Positions 33,300-42,004 of a stretch of 64,000 nt of DNA are shown one piece after another. The stretch lies in NCBI RefSeq assembly GCF_019711195.1, contig NZ_CP081299.1, positions 682,001-746,000 on the forward strand, given 5' to 3'. The DNA comes from Dyadobacter sp. NIV53. Lineage in GTDB: Bacteria > Bacteroidota > Bacteroidia > Cytophagales > Spirosomataceae. The notes beneath the pieces are model-generated. The model was given only the letters and a program-made list of their open reading frames with translations, was not told the DNA's origin and did not search any database. Numbering within the stretch: the stretch's first letter is position 1; each line of letters starts with the position of its first letter. The position numbers were made by a program, and so were the translations under genes.

Positions 33300-34589
33300 C
33301 TATTTTCGGGAATTTTTTTTTAATAATTCCGGGTCAATCAACTGGCGGACCGAAACCGGCTGGTTCTTTTTTATTGTGATCTCCTGAAATGTATTGGTAA
33401 TGATTTTCCCAGGACTGATTTCTAATAACTGGTACGGGTTTAATTCGGGTAATATATGATGGAACAATTCTTTTTCAGGATCATATTTAAGTACACCATA
33501 ACCGCCGGATCCAATCCAGACCACACCTGAGCGGTCGGTATAAAAAATGGTAGGTGCATTCAATATTTTATTCTGTAATGGGTCATCCGGAAATATATTC
33601 TGCACAACACCGGTTTGTAATTGAATCTGCACAATCCTGCTTTTATCCGAAATCCATAATTTATTGTTTTTGTCAATCGTCCAGCTTATCTGAGATCTCT
33701 GGTGCTGGTAAATTTCTTTGGCTGTACCAAAATTATAATGCCGGAACTGTATCATTTTTCGGGTATTGAGCAAAAGGTTATGCTGGATTGTATCCTCCAA
33801 CAAATCCGGTATAAATAAAGAATCCGAAACCGGGTAGCTGTATTTTCTTTTCAGGTTATAGGAATGAACTCCAGTATGATATTTCAATTCCCAGATACTG
33901 TTGTTCGTCGTAATTAGAATGTGATTACGGCTGTCTATAAAGATTTTTTCTGAGCCGTACTTATCCTTCCGGGCTTCGAATGCACTGTCCAGTTTAATGT
34001 GGGTAAATAAAAAAGTATCACCCGGAAACAAAGTCGAAACAGGTGAATTTTCAGAAGTTTTTCGGGTAGAGATTTCAAGCCGGTCAATACCTTTTTTGGT
34101 ACGAATCCATAATGCTCCCGTTCTGTCTTCCTTAATATCCTGTATATCGTTGGACCAGATACTATTGGGGCCACCATGGCGGATGTGCCTGAAAACATTA
34201 TTTTCACGATCAAATAAATCCAGGCCATTGCTGCGGGTACCAATCCATAATCTCCCCTTCGAGTCTTCGAACAGGCTCGTCAGGTCATCACTGCCTATGG
34301 ATGTGGAATCGTCCGGATCATGATGGTATATTGTGAAACTGGAACCGTCATATTTATTCAGTCCGTCACTGGTTGCAAACCACATCAGGCCCCGGCTATC
34401 CTGCTTTATACTGCTTATAAATCCCTGTGAAAGTCCATTATTGATGTTTAATGACTCAAAACTTAATGAGTTGTAAGTTTGTGCGAACGCGTTTGAAATC
34501 GTCAGCAATAGAAAAAACAGTATTACATGAAGGCTCTTCTCAAATAGGGTAAGTTTATCAGTTTTATAGCTACCAATTAAAATGTTCAC
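33300..34589 (-). CDS. Propeller sensor histidine kinase, N-terminal part (frame-disrupted)
   Basis: 429 aa. An N-terminal hydrophobic segment (about residues 18-36, ending in AFAQ) is a signal peptide. It is followed by regulator-propeller repeats such as DSRGLMWFATSDGLNKYDG and DSKGRLWIGTRSNGLDLFD, which form the periplasmic sensor. The frame ends in LLKKNSRK-stop just after an A9 run. In the other frame the sequence continues as KKKFPKIGVVSFAKDSAQNLWLG, a further propeller repeat, proving that the two parts are one gene. The start lies 5' of about 670 bp of non-coding DNA. Confidence 0.85.
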   Translation of the reverse strand: MNILIGSYKTDKLTLFEKSLHVILFFLLLTISNAFAQTYNSLSFESLNINNGLSQGFISSIKQDSRGLMWFATSDGLNKYDGSSFTIYHHDPDDSTSIGSDDLTSLFEDSKGRLWIGTRSNGLDLFDRENNVFRHIRHGGPNSIWSNDIQDIKEDRTGALWIRTKKGIDRLEISTRKTSENSPVSTLFPGDTFLFTHIKLDSAFEARKDKYGSEKIFIDSRNHILITTNNSIWELKYHTGVHSYNLKRKYSYPVSDSLFIPDLLEDTIQHNLLLNTRKMIQFRHYNFGTAKEIYQHQRSQISWTIDKNNKLWISDKSRIVQIQLQTGVVQNIFPDDPLQNKILNAPTIFYTDRSGVVWIGSGGYGVLKYDPEKELFHHILPELNPYQLLEISPGKIITNTFQEITIKKNQPVSVRQLIDPELLKKNSRK

Positions 34590-35257
34590 CTATTGCCGTT
34601 TATCTTCAAAATCTTACATCTCTATTAAAATATATGCTAATATCAGATAAAAAATATTAAGAATTACCATACTCTAAGTTGATGTGACAGGCGATACTGC
34701 TGACCAGAATAGTACAAATCAAAAATGTTTTTTGCAACATCATAAAAAATAAGCAGACAGGTTTTTTCGCCCGCCGCAACAAAAAGTTCACAAATAACTT
34801 TAAACGTATAGGCATATACGCTACTTAAATTTATTATTCGGTTTGTGTTTTAAAATGAAAAACTGTATGCTTTCCAATTTTGAATTAAAAAAAGTTACAG
34901 GAATTTAAGTACTCCCCGTTGCCGGACTTTAATCATTGCATGTACGCCAAATGACTGACTTGTTGAACCACCCATATTCAAGTTCCAAAGTTTCGTTTAC
35001 AAACATTTAATCCTTATTTTGGCATGGTATTTGCGCATGTCAAACTTTTTAAATGTACCAAATATAAGTTGGATCATAAATTTTAAAGTTTTGGTATAAT
35101 TATTGCAAAAAATTAGCTTTCTTACATAGATTTATTTCTATTGTTAATGATAAGACAAATATCATTAATCAAATAACGGCGGGTTCACTGTTGCAAAACA
35201 GCAAAATCATATTTTTTGGCAATTAAGAGTTTACTAATATTGGTTCCCGGATACAAT
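34590..35257. other. Long AT-rich intergenic region
   Basis: 668 bp between the divergent propeller sensor and the receiver-like gene. Many A/T runs; no ORF with family features, no strong hairpin. A TATTTGC near 35030 resembles a -7 element but lacks a TTTG at the correct distance. Confidence 0.4.
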
Positions 35258-35590
35258 ATGATAACAATAGCGGTCATTGATAAATATCCATTATTGCGTA
35301 AATGGGTGGCTTATATCTTAGATAGTCATTTCTCTAAGTCTGCCATTTTTGAAGCAAAAAGTGTACATGCATTTCTGAAAACTTATCCGGATTGCTTGCC
35401 TGAACTAATTATTCTGGAAATTGGCCAGAACAGCTCGATAGCACAGAACCGGAATTTTATTAAACTTATTAAAAGCAAAAAACCGTTCGCCACACTCATA
35501 GTATATGACGAAGAATATTCCGATGCGCCCATGGTTCTGCAATATATTAATGCAGGGGCAAACGGTTATTTATCCAAAAAAATTCAGTAG
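35258..35590 (+). CDS. Degenerate response-regulator receiver protein, frame-disrupted
   Basis: 110 aa from the ATG at 35258. It aligns along its length with the receiver of the NarL-type regulator at 30701: MITIAVIDKYPLLRKW, then PELIILEIGQ, then INAGANGYLSKK. The phospho-acceptor position 54 is Glu instead of Asp, and the N-terminal acidic pair is reduced to D-K, so normal phosphorylation is unlikely. The frame stops after an A7 run at 35576-35582. One additional A restores NSVDELKECIETVLDGNEYISE, the expected last helix, ending at 35661. No DNA-binding domain follows in either case. It may be a stand-alone pseudo-receiver or a decaying gene. Confidence 0.7.
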   Translation: MITIAVIDKYPLLRKWVAYILDSHFSKSAIFEAKSVHAFLKTYPDCLPELIILEIGQNSSIAQNRNFIKLIKSKKPFATLIVYDEEYSDAPMVLQYINAGANGYLSKKIQ

Positions 35591-35694
35591 ATGAATTAAA
35601 AGAATGTATTGAAACCGTATTGGATGGAAACGAGTACATAAGCGAAAGTTTCTGGGATTGATGAGTTTCTAGGTTTAATTTATATCATTTAACG

Positions 35695-35741
35695 AACGGA
35701 TCTTTATTTGCAACTATGTTGCAAATAAAGATCCGTTTTTC
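35695..35741. terminator. 20-bp perfect hairpin with T-run; contains TTGCAAC palindrome
   Basis: Arms AACGGATCTTTATTTGCAAC (35695-35714) and its exact complement (35718-35737) surround a 3-nt centre and are followed by a run of T. It would terminate the receiver gene. The inner part, TTGCAAC-TAT-GTTGCAA, resembles the palindromes at 50015, so an operator role for the flavoprotein gene 49 bp downstream is also possible. Confidence 0.75.
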
Positions 35742-35789
35742 CATATTGCAGTCTGGTTGGTATGATTCAGAAAGTCAATTTTAATCGAT

Positions 35790-36701
35790 ATGGAAGAAAA
35801 TAAAAATTATGATGTAGTAATTATTGGAGGAAGTTATGCCGGATTATCGGCGGCAATGAGCCTGGGAAGGGCTATCAGAAAAGTTCTGATGATCGACAAT
35901 GGTAAGCCTTGCAATATCCAAACGCCTCATTCACACAATTTTATTACCCACGACGGAAACACTCCCGCTATTATTGCGGCACAAGCCAAAGCACAGGTCA
36001 TGGCCTACCCTACTATTCGGTTTTTGCAGGATGAGGTCACAGCGGTTCAGGGTGAAAACAATCAGTTTATTGTATCTACCGGAAGTGTAGAAAATATAAT
36101 TGCAGGAAAAATACTTTTTACTACCGGTGTAAAAGACCTGATGCCTGACATTCCCGGCCTTGCAGCATGCTGGGGTATTTCTGTAATTCATTGTCCGTAT
36201 TGTCACGGCTATGAATACCGGCAACAGCGGACGGGCATAATGGCCAACGGTGATATAGCTTTTGAATTCAGCAAGCTGGTCAAAAACTGGACAAACGATC
36301 TCACCATTTTCACCAATGGAAAATCTGCCATAACAACAGCGCAGCAGGATCAGTTATCAGCATTAGGTATAAACATTGTAGAAAAGCCATTTCAAAAAAT
36401 CGAACACCAGGATGGCTATCTGACCAGCATTGTATTTACCGATGGAGAAATTTTTCATCTCGATGCCCTCTATGCCAAATTGCCATTTAAACAGCATTGT
36501 ACGATCCCCGAAAATCTGGGCTGTGTTTTGAATGAATCCGGATACATCCAGGTCGATGCTTTTCAGAAAACTTCTGTTCCGGGTATTTATGCAGCAGGGG
36601 ACAATACAACCGCGTTTCGTTCAGTTGCCCTTGCCGTTTCAGCCGGATCTATGGCTGGTGCTTTTATTAACAAGGAACTTGTTGAGGAAATGGTTTATTA
36701 A
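35790..36701 (+). CDS. Thioredoxin-reductase-like FAD/NAD(P) oxidoreductase
   Basis: 303 aa, the short form of the family. FAD-binding GGSYAGLSAAMSLGR is at residues 13-27. The redox-active CPYC is near residue 133 (HCPYCHGYEY), and the second FAD contact GIYAAGDNTT is near 265. The NADPH-binding fold has GIMANGDIAFEF, where the usual G-x-G-x-x-A/G is weakened. This is common in the small thioredoxin-reductase-like enzymes of unknown partner in Bacteroidota. No thioredoxin gene is adjacent. It starts 49 bp after the hairpin with the TTGCAAC palindrome. Confidence 0.9.
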   Translation: MEENKNYDVVIIGGSYAGLSAAMSLGRAIRKVLMIDNGKPCNIQTPHSHNFITHDGNTPAIIAAQAKAQVMAYPTIRFLQDEVTAVQGENNQFIVSTGSVENIIAGKILFTTGVKDLMPDIPGLAACWGISVIHCPYCHGYEYRQQRTGIMANGDIAFEFSKLVKNWTNDLTIFTNGKSAITTAQQDQLSALGINIVEKPFQKIEHQDGYLTSIVFTDGEIFHLDALYAKLPFKQHCTIPENLGCVLNESGYIQVDAFQKTSVPGIYAAGDNTTAFRSVALAVSAGSMAGAFINKELVEEMVY

Positions 36702-36739
36702 GGTTAAAAACCGCTATACTCATCTTTACTTTTCAACAA

Positions 36740-36787
36740 TAAGATACTGGTATTTATCTATTTAAGGTAAATAATACCAATATCTTA
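36740..36787. other. 15-bp inverted repeat downstream of the flavoprotein gene
   Basis: TAAGATACTGGTATT (36740-36754) pairs with AATACCAATATCTTA (36773-36787) with a single G-U position and an 18-nt loop. No T-run follows, so it is a weak terminator or an mRNA 3' structure. Confidence 0.5.
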
Positions 36788-37112
36788 ATGCTGCTCCTAC
36801 GATTTTAGAACTGAAAAACGATAACCTAAACCAGCTTCGATATGATGCTAGTCGGTAATATCCTTTTATTAGTGAAAGTCACCAGTTTTTTACCAATTAT
36901 TCGAGTGAAAAACGCTGATAATAGTACAGTTTTATCCATTCCTAATACTATTTTATCACAATCATACATTTTCATTAATATTTTATATTTAAAAATCGAA
37001 TCAGTAATCTTTATGTTTATATTTATAAAAAATAATCATTCATTACTATAAAATCCGGTGGCTTAAAAAATTTAGCCTGTTTTTAAAAGCCATAATTGTA
37101 CCTTTTTTTGAA
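36788..37112. other. Upstream region of the SusC operon
   Basis: AT-rich and without recognisable genes. A TAccTTTTTTT at about 37095 could be a -7 element, but the -33 TTTG is not clear. Confidence 0.4.
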
Positions 37113-40100
37113 GTGTCTTTTCAACATTTAATTACTCAGTGTTATGAAAAAAAATTACAATTCCTTTACATTTTAAAAGGCAAATTGTTGTCCGGGGTTC
37201 TTGCTCTGCTGTTAATGCCTTTTGGTTTTGTATCTGCCGGGTCATTCGCTGACCAACAGGTTTCCGGTAAGGTAACCACCGAGAACGGAGAAATTTTACC
37301 TGGTGTAAATGTTACGCTTAAAGGCAGCAGTGTTGGTACAAGCACTGATGCAAAAGGTGAATACAGCCTGATGGTGCCTTCCGACAAAAGTGTTCTGGTT
37401 TTTAGTTTTATAGGTTATGCCAAACAGGAATTTACGGTTGGTAACAGGGCCCGGATTGATATACAGTTAATACCCGAAAACCAGGCACTGGAAGAAATGG
37501 TGGTAATCGGTTACGGTTCTCAAAAGAAATCATCGCTGACCGGCGCGGTTTCCTCCGTTTCACCAAAAGAACTTACTGCGCTTCCGGTAATCAGTGCGGA
37601 ACAGGCTTTGCAGGGACGTGTGCCGGGTGTCCGCGTTGTAAATAATGGCAGCCCTGGACAAACACCAATTGTACGTATAAGGGGTATAGGTTCAATTAAT
37701 TATGCATCCGGCCCGCTTTATGTGATCGACGGTATTCCTGCGGGAGACCTGAACAATCTGGATCCAAAGGATATTGAATCCCTGGAAGTATTGAAAGATG
37801 CCAGTTCTGCGGCTATTTATGGTTCCAGGGCTTCCAATGGTGTAATCATAATTACTACGAAAAAAGGGTCAAAAGACGGAAAACTGCACGTAAGCCTGGA
37901 TACGTATTTTGGAACTCAGTCTGCATGGAAAAAACTGGATGTACTGAACACAGACCAATATATTCAGTATGCAACGGCACTTCTGGGCAATGCAGGAATA
38001 GCAATGCCGGGCCGTCTTTCCGACCTGAACCAGCCGGTTTACAATGGAGCTACGCAAACTTTTGCCCAGACCAATACCAACTGGCAGGACGTTATGTTCA
38101 GAAGTTCTCCAATCCAGCAGCATCAGGTAGCAGTTTCAGGTGGAAATAATGTTTCACGTTTCTTTACCTCAGTCGGCTATCTTGACCAGGAGGGAATATT
38201 AATCGGTACCAATTACAAACGCGCCAACGTTCGTTTGAACTCGGATCATCAGGTCACTAAATTCCTGAACTTCGGCCAAACGCTTACAGTATCCTACGAC
38301 AAAACACGTGGTGAGCAAGGCTTTGGCGGTGGCCGTACGGCTGTAATGCAGATGATCCGGAATTTACCGTACTGGCCGGTAAGTGATCCGACAAAGCCGG
38401 GCGGTTACAGTTCTCCTACCTCGGCGGATGGCAGTGACCCGGATAATCCCGTACGTATCGCCCTTCAGGATGTGACACGCACGCAACATATTAAAGTGCT
38501 CGGTTCTATTTTCGCTGAACTGAAACTGACAAGCTTTTTAAAATACCGTTTCAGTCTGGGTACAGATATTGTGTCGGCTATCACAACAAACCGTTTTCCT
38601 ATTTATAATGACGGTTTCAAATCACGCAGCCAGTACGAATTGCGCGACAGCCGCACCAGCTATTTTTCACCGGTTATCACGAACCAGCTGACCTTTGACA
38701 AATCATTCGGCAAACACCAGATCAACCTTACCGGTATTCTGGATAAACAAACGTTCAGGACTAATACAATAAATGGCTCCGGTTACAGGCCAAATAATGA
38801 TATTGACGAAATGCAGGGAACATCCAATCCCAACTCGACTACTTCACTCGACGAAAGTTCTCTGATCTCATACGTTGGAAGGTTAAATTATGAATTTGCA
38901 AGCAAATATTTGTTGAGCGCGTCCATCCGTCGTGACGGTTCTTCCAGGTTTGCTCCCGGAAATAAATGGGGAACTTTTCCTTCCGTCTCTTTGGGCTGGC
39001 GTTTGAGCGAAGAAGAATTCCTGAAAGCCGTTCCTGCCATTTCAGAACTGAAAATCCGTGCCAGTTATGGACAGACTGGTTTTAACGGAATTGGAAGTTA
39101 TGCGTGGCAATCACTGGTTTCGGCTGATAATTCGAATTATGTGTTCGGAGGAAACAAAGTGTTAGGTTCGTATTTCAGCTCACTGGGAAATACGCAGCTT
39201 AAATGGGAAAGCACAACCATGACCAACCTTGGGGTTGACGTCGCGCTTTTTAATAACAGTGTCACCTTCACCGCAGAAACTTACAACCGTAAAACGGACG
39301 GACTGCTTTTGCAGGTTCCGATCCCTAACTCGATTGGTTACTCTACTTCTCCCCTTTCCAACATCGGAAGTATGAAAAACTGGGGATATGAATTTCAACT
39401 GGGATACAGTAAAAACGATGGAGATTTTAAATGGAATGCATCTGTAAACCTGGATATTACGCGCAACAAAGTGTTAAGCCTGGCTACCCCAAGCGCCGCT
39501 TTGTTTTCAGGCAGTAATTCCGATTTCGGTGGTTTTGATGTAACAAAAACTGAAACTGATCATCCAATCCAGTCTTTCTTTGGCTGGCAGGTAGACGGTA
39601 TTTTCCAGAACCAGGGTGAAATTGACACATATAATGCGAAAGACGGAGATGACAAAACCAAATACCAGGACCAGGCTGCACCGGGAGATATCCGCTTCAA
39701 GGACCTGAACGGTGATGGCAAAATCGATGCAAGTGACAGAACTTATATCGGCAGTTTTATTCCTAAATTCAGTTACGGCGGCAATTTTGGCGGAAGTTTC
39801 AAAAACTTTGATTTCACCGTTTATCTTCAGGGCGTTCAGGGAAACAAAATTTACAACGGAACGAAGGTGATCGAACAGGGAATGCTTCGTTTATTCAATG
39901 CCGGAACGGATGTGCTCAATGCCTGGACTCCAACATATACTGATACGGACGTGCCAAGGGCAATTAGCGGTGATCCAAACAATAACAGCCGCACCAGTGA
40001 CAGGTTTGTTGAAAATGGCTCCTACATGCGTATTAAAAATTTCAGTATTGGTTACACAATTCCTGCCAAAACTTTGGCTTCATTAACGCATGACGCCATC

Positions 40101-40286
40101 ACAAAAGCACGCATCTACGTATCGGCTACCAACCTGCTGACTTTTACCAAATACTCGGGGCTGGACCCTGAAATTGGTGTAAACGGCTCTTCCAATGACT
40201 CGGCCACACAGCTGATCAATGGCATTGATTATGGAATGTATCCTCAGCCCAGGACTTTGCAGGTTGGCCTGAGTGTTGGTTTTTAA
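37113..40286 (+). CDS. SusC/RagA-family TonB-dependent receptor
   Basis: Outer-membrane TonB-dependent importer, 1057 aa in the open frame. The open frame starts at a GTG (37113), but the natural start is almost certainly ATG at 37144, followed by a run of eight A. One more A would give M-K-K-K-L-Q-F-L-Y-I-L and a normal signal peptide (LLSGVLALLLMPFGFVSAG). Next come a carboxypeptidase-regulatory-like domain (GKVTTENGEILPGVNVTLKG), the TonB-linked plug (QALQGRVPGVRVVNN, VRIRGIGSIN, LYVIDGIP, YGSRASNGVIIITTKKG) and a C-terminal barrel ending in GLSVGF. The SusD gene follows 32 bp later. The substrate is unknown; with an FG-GAP/ASPIC partner and no glycoside hydrolase, a polysaccharide is not certain. 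Confidence 0.94.
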   Translation: MSFQHLITQCYEKKLQFLYILKGKLLSGVLALLLMPFGFVSAGSFADQQVSGKVTTENGEILPGVNVTLKGSSVGTSTDAKGEYSLMVPSDKSVLVFSFIGYAKQEFTVGNRARIDIQLIPENQALEEMVVIGYGSQKKSSLTGAVSSVSPKELTALPVISAEQALQGRVPGVRVVNNGSPGQTPIVRIRGIGSINYASGPLYVIDGIPAGDLNNLDPKDIESLEVLKDASSAAIYGSRASNGVIIITTKKGSKDGKLHVSLDTYFGTQSAWKKLDVLNTDQYIQYATALLGNAGIAMPGRLSDLNQPVYNGATQTFAQTNTNWQDVMFRSSPIQQHQVAVSGGNNVSRFFTSVGYLDQEGILIGTNYKRANVRLNSDHQVTKFLNFGQTLTVSYDKTRGEQGFGGGRTAVMQMIRNLPYWPVSDPTKPGGYSSPTSADGSDPDNPVRIALQDVTRTQHIKVLGSIFAELKLTSFLKYRFSLGTDIVSAITTNRFPIYNDGFKSRSQYELRDSRTSYFSPVITNQLTFDKSFGKHQINLTGILDKQTFRTNTINGSGYRPNNDIDEMQGTSNPNSTTSLDESSLISYVGRLNYEFASKYLLSASIRRDGSSRFAPGNKWGTFPSVSLGWRLSEEEFLKAVPAISELKIRASYGQTGFNGIGSYAWQSLVSADNSNYVFGGNKVLGSYFSSLGNTQLKWESTTMTNLGVDVALFNNSVTFTAETYNRKTDGLLLQVPIPNSIGYSTSPLSNIGSMKNWGYEFQLGYSKNDGDFKWNASVNLDITRNKVLSLATPSAALFSGSNSDFGGFDVTKTETDHPIQSFFGWQVDGIFQNQGEIDTYNAKDGDDKTKYQDQAAPGDIRFKDLNGDGKIDASDRTYIGSFIPKFSYGGNFGGSFKNFDFTVYLQGVQGNKIYNGTKVIEQGMLRLFNAGTDVLNAWTPTYTDTDVPRAISGDPNNNSRTSDRFVENGSYMRIKNFSIGYTIPAKTLASLTHDAITKARIYVSATNLLTFTKYSGLDPEIGVNGSSNDSATQLINGIDYGMYPQPRTLQVGLSVGF

Positions 40287-40318
40287 ATGTGAAAATTTCA
40301 AAAAAATATTAAAATAAA

Positions 40319-41860
40319 ATGAAAAGGAACCTGATATTCACATACGCTCTGATGCTGGGGATTGTGTTCGGCTGCAATGATGATGCGCTGGACAAACTCA
40401 ACCCAAACGGAGTAACAGTAGACGGATTTTACAAAAACGGATCGGAGCTTTCCAGTGGTGTAACTAGTGTATATTCCATGCTAAAAGCCAATAACCTGGT
40501 TGCAAGGGAATGGTTTTTTACCCACGACCTGCGTAGCGATGACGTCGCAGCGGGAGGCGGACAACTTGAAACTCCCCGGAACCAGCTCTTGTTAGGAACA
40601 CATGATACCGGAAACTCAGTAATGGGGACAGTATGGCTGGCTTATTACCGCCTGATCCACAGAGCCAATTCAGTTGTTGACAACTCCACCAAAGTAACGG
40701 ATCTGTCTGATACAGATAAAAACAGGTTATTGGCAGAAGCACGTTTTTTGAGAGCTTACGCTTATTACGAACTCGCCAGTATGTGGGGCGGGGTGCCTTT
40801 ATACAAAAATTACGTTTTAACAGTTGACGGCAGTTTGCCCAGGTCCCCGCAGGCAGAAGTATTTGATTATGCTATTGCCGAACTTACAGCAATTCAGGCC
40901 GATCTGCCTGCAACTTATGATGCTGCCAATCAGGGAAGAGCAACCAAAGGCGCTGCCCAGATGCTGCTGGCACGTGTTTATCTTCAAAAAGGTGATTATC
41001 CCAATGCAAAAACTGAACTGCTGAAAGTGTACAGTTCCGGTACTTACGCGCTGGTTGATAATTACAACGATAACTTTTTAGAAGAAACGGAATTCAACAA
41101 GGAATCAATCTTTGAGGTTAACTTCTTCCCATCAGGTGGCGTTTACAATTGGGATGGAGATGGAAACGGAGCAACTGCGGGTACTGAAACGGTTAGAACC
41201 CAGGAATATTCTGCAATCGGATGGCGAAATGTAATTCCTTCCAACGCTTTGTTATCAGATTTTGAAAAAACGACTAAAGGCGATACGAAAACGGATCCGC
41301 GTTATGACTTTTCATTTTATTTCACCGGGGAGAAATACAACAACGGAGCTAATACACTGACCGACGGCCAGCAAAATGGTAATTCATCGGTAGTGGATGG
41401 GGTGACGCAAAAGGTGAGCTGGCAGAAATATTCTCTGATGTATAAAATGAATGAATCCTTTCTGACCGGTGGTATCAATCAGCGTATTATGCGTTTTGCT
41501 GAAACGATCCTTTCTCTTGCGGAAGTCGAAAACGAAGCAGGAAACATTACAGAAGCAGTAAAATACCTGAACATGATACGCGCGCGTAAAAGTGTGAGCA
41601 TGCCTGCTTATCCAACGGCAAGATTTCCGGTAACCACAAAAGACCAGGTTTTCGCAGCCATTATGCACGAAAGGCGGGTTGAACACAGCGGAGAGCAAAT
41701 CCGTAACAGGGATATTTTAAGATGGAGAAAACTTGGAAAACTAAAAGCAGAGCCACTGAGTTATTTTCAGGCCAATAAACATGAGTTATTACCAATTCCG
41801 CAACAGGAAGTTGATAACAATTCTAAAATTGAACCAGCAGACCAAAATCCCGGATATTAA
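40319..41860 (+). CDS. SusD/RagB-family outer-membrane lipoprotein
   Basis: 513 aa. Signal peptide with lipobox IVFGC (Cys at about residue 19). The helical TPR-like SusD scaffold is recognisable: ARFLRAYAYYELASMWGGVPLY around residue 142, TKGAAQMLLARVYLQKGDY near 219, and the C-terminal RxxRxRDILRWRKLGKL and HELLPIPQQEVDNN elements. It forms the extracellular lid of the SusC importer encoded directly upstream. In transcription order it is followed by a strong palindrome and then the FG-GAP lipoprotein gene. Confidence 0.95.
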   Translation: MKRNLIFTYALMLGIVFGCNDDALDKLNPNGVTVDGFYKNGSELSSGVTSVYSMLKANNLVAREWFFTHDLRSDDVAAGGGQLETPRNQLLLGTHDTGNSVMGTVWLAYYRLIHRANSVVDNSTKVTDLSDTDKNRLLAEARFLRAYAYYELASMWGGVPLYKNYVLTVDGSLPRSPQAEVFDYAIAELTAIQADLPATYDAANQGRATKGAAQMLLARVYLQKGDYPNAKTELLKVYSSGTYALVDNYNDNFLEETEFNKESIFEVNFFPSGGVYNWDGDGNGATAGTETVRTQEYSAIGWRNVIPSNALLSDFEKTTKGDTKTDPRYDFSFYFTGEKYNNGANTLTDGQQNGNSSVVDGVTQKVSWQKYSLMYKMNESFLTGGINQRIMRFAETILSLAEVENEAGNITEAVKYLNMIRARKSVSMPAYPTARFPVTTKDQVFAAIMHERRVEHSGEQIRNRDILRWRKLGKLKAEPLSYFQANKHELLPIPQQEVDNNSKIEPADQNPGY

Positions 41861-41870
41861 TTAAAAGTGC

Positions 41871-41942
41871 TTAGCCACGAATCCACTAATTTACACGAAT
41901 GGTTTTTACAGCAATCGTACAAATTAGTGGATTCGTGGCTAA
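41871..41942. repeat. 22-bp perfect inverted repeat between susD-like and FG-GAP genes
   Basis: Arms TTAGCCACGAATCCACTAAT+TT (41871-41892) and their exact complement (41921-41942) flank a 28-nt loop containing a related ACACGAATGG. The second arm runs into seven A, not T. Related CCACGAAT/ACACGAAT intergenic repeats are known in many bacterial genomes. In mRNA it would form a very stable hairpin inside the operon. Confidence 0.85.
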
Positions 41943-42004
41943 AAAAATTCAGTAACCAAAGATATCTGAGGGTAAAAAAACTGAATAAATCATTACCTTT
42001 TACA

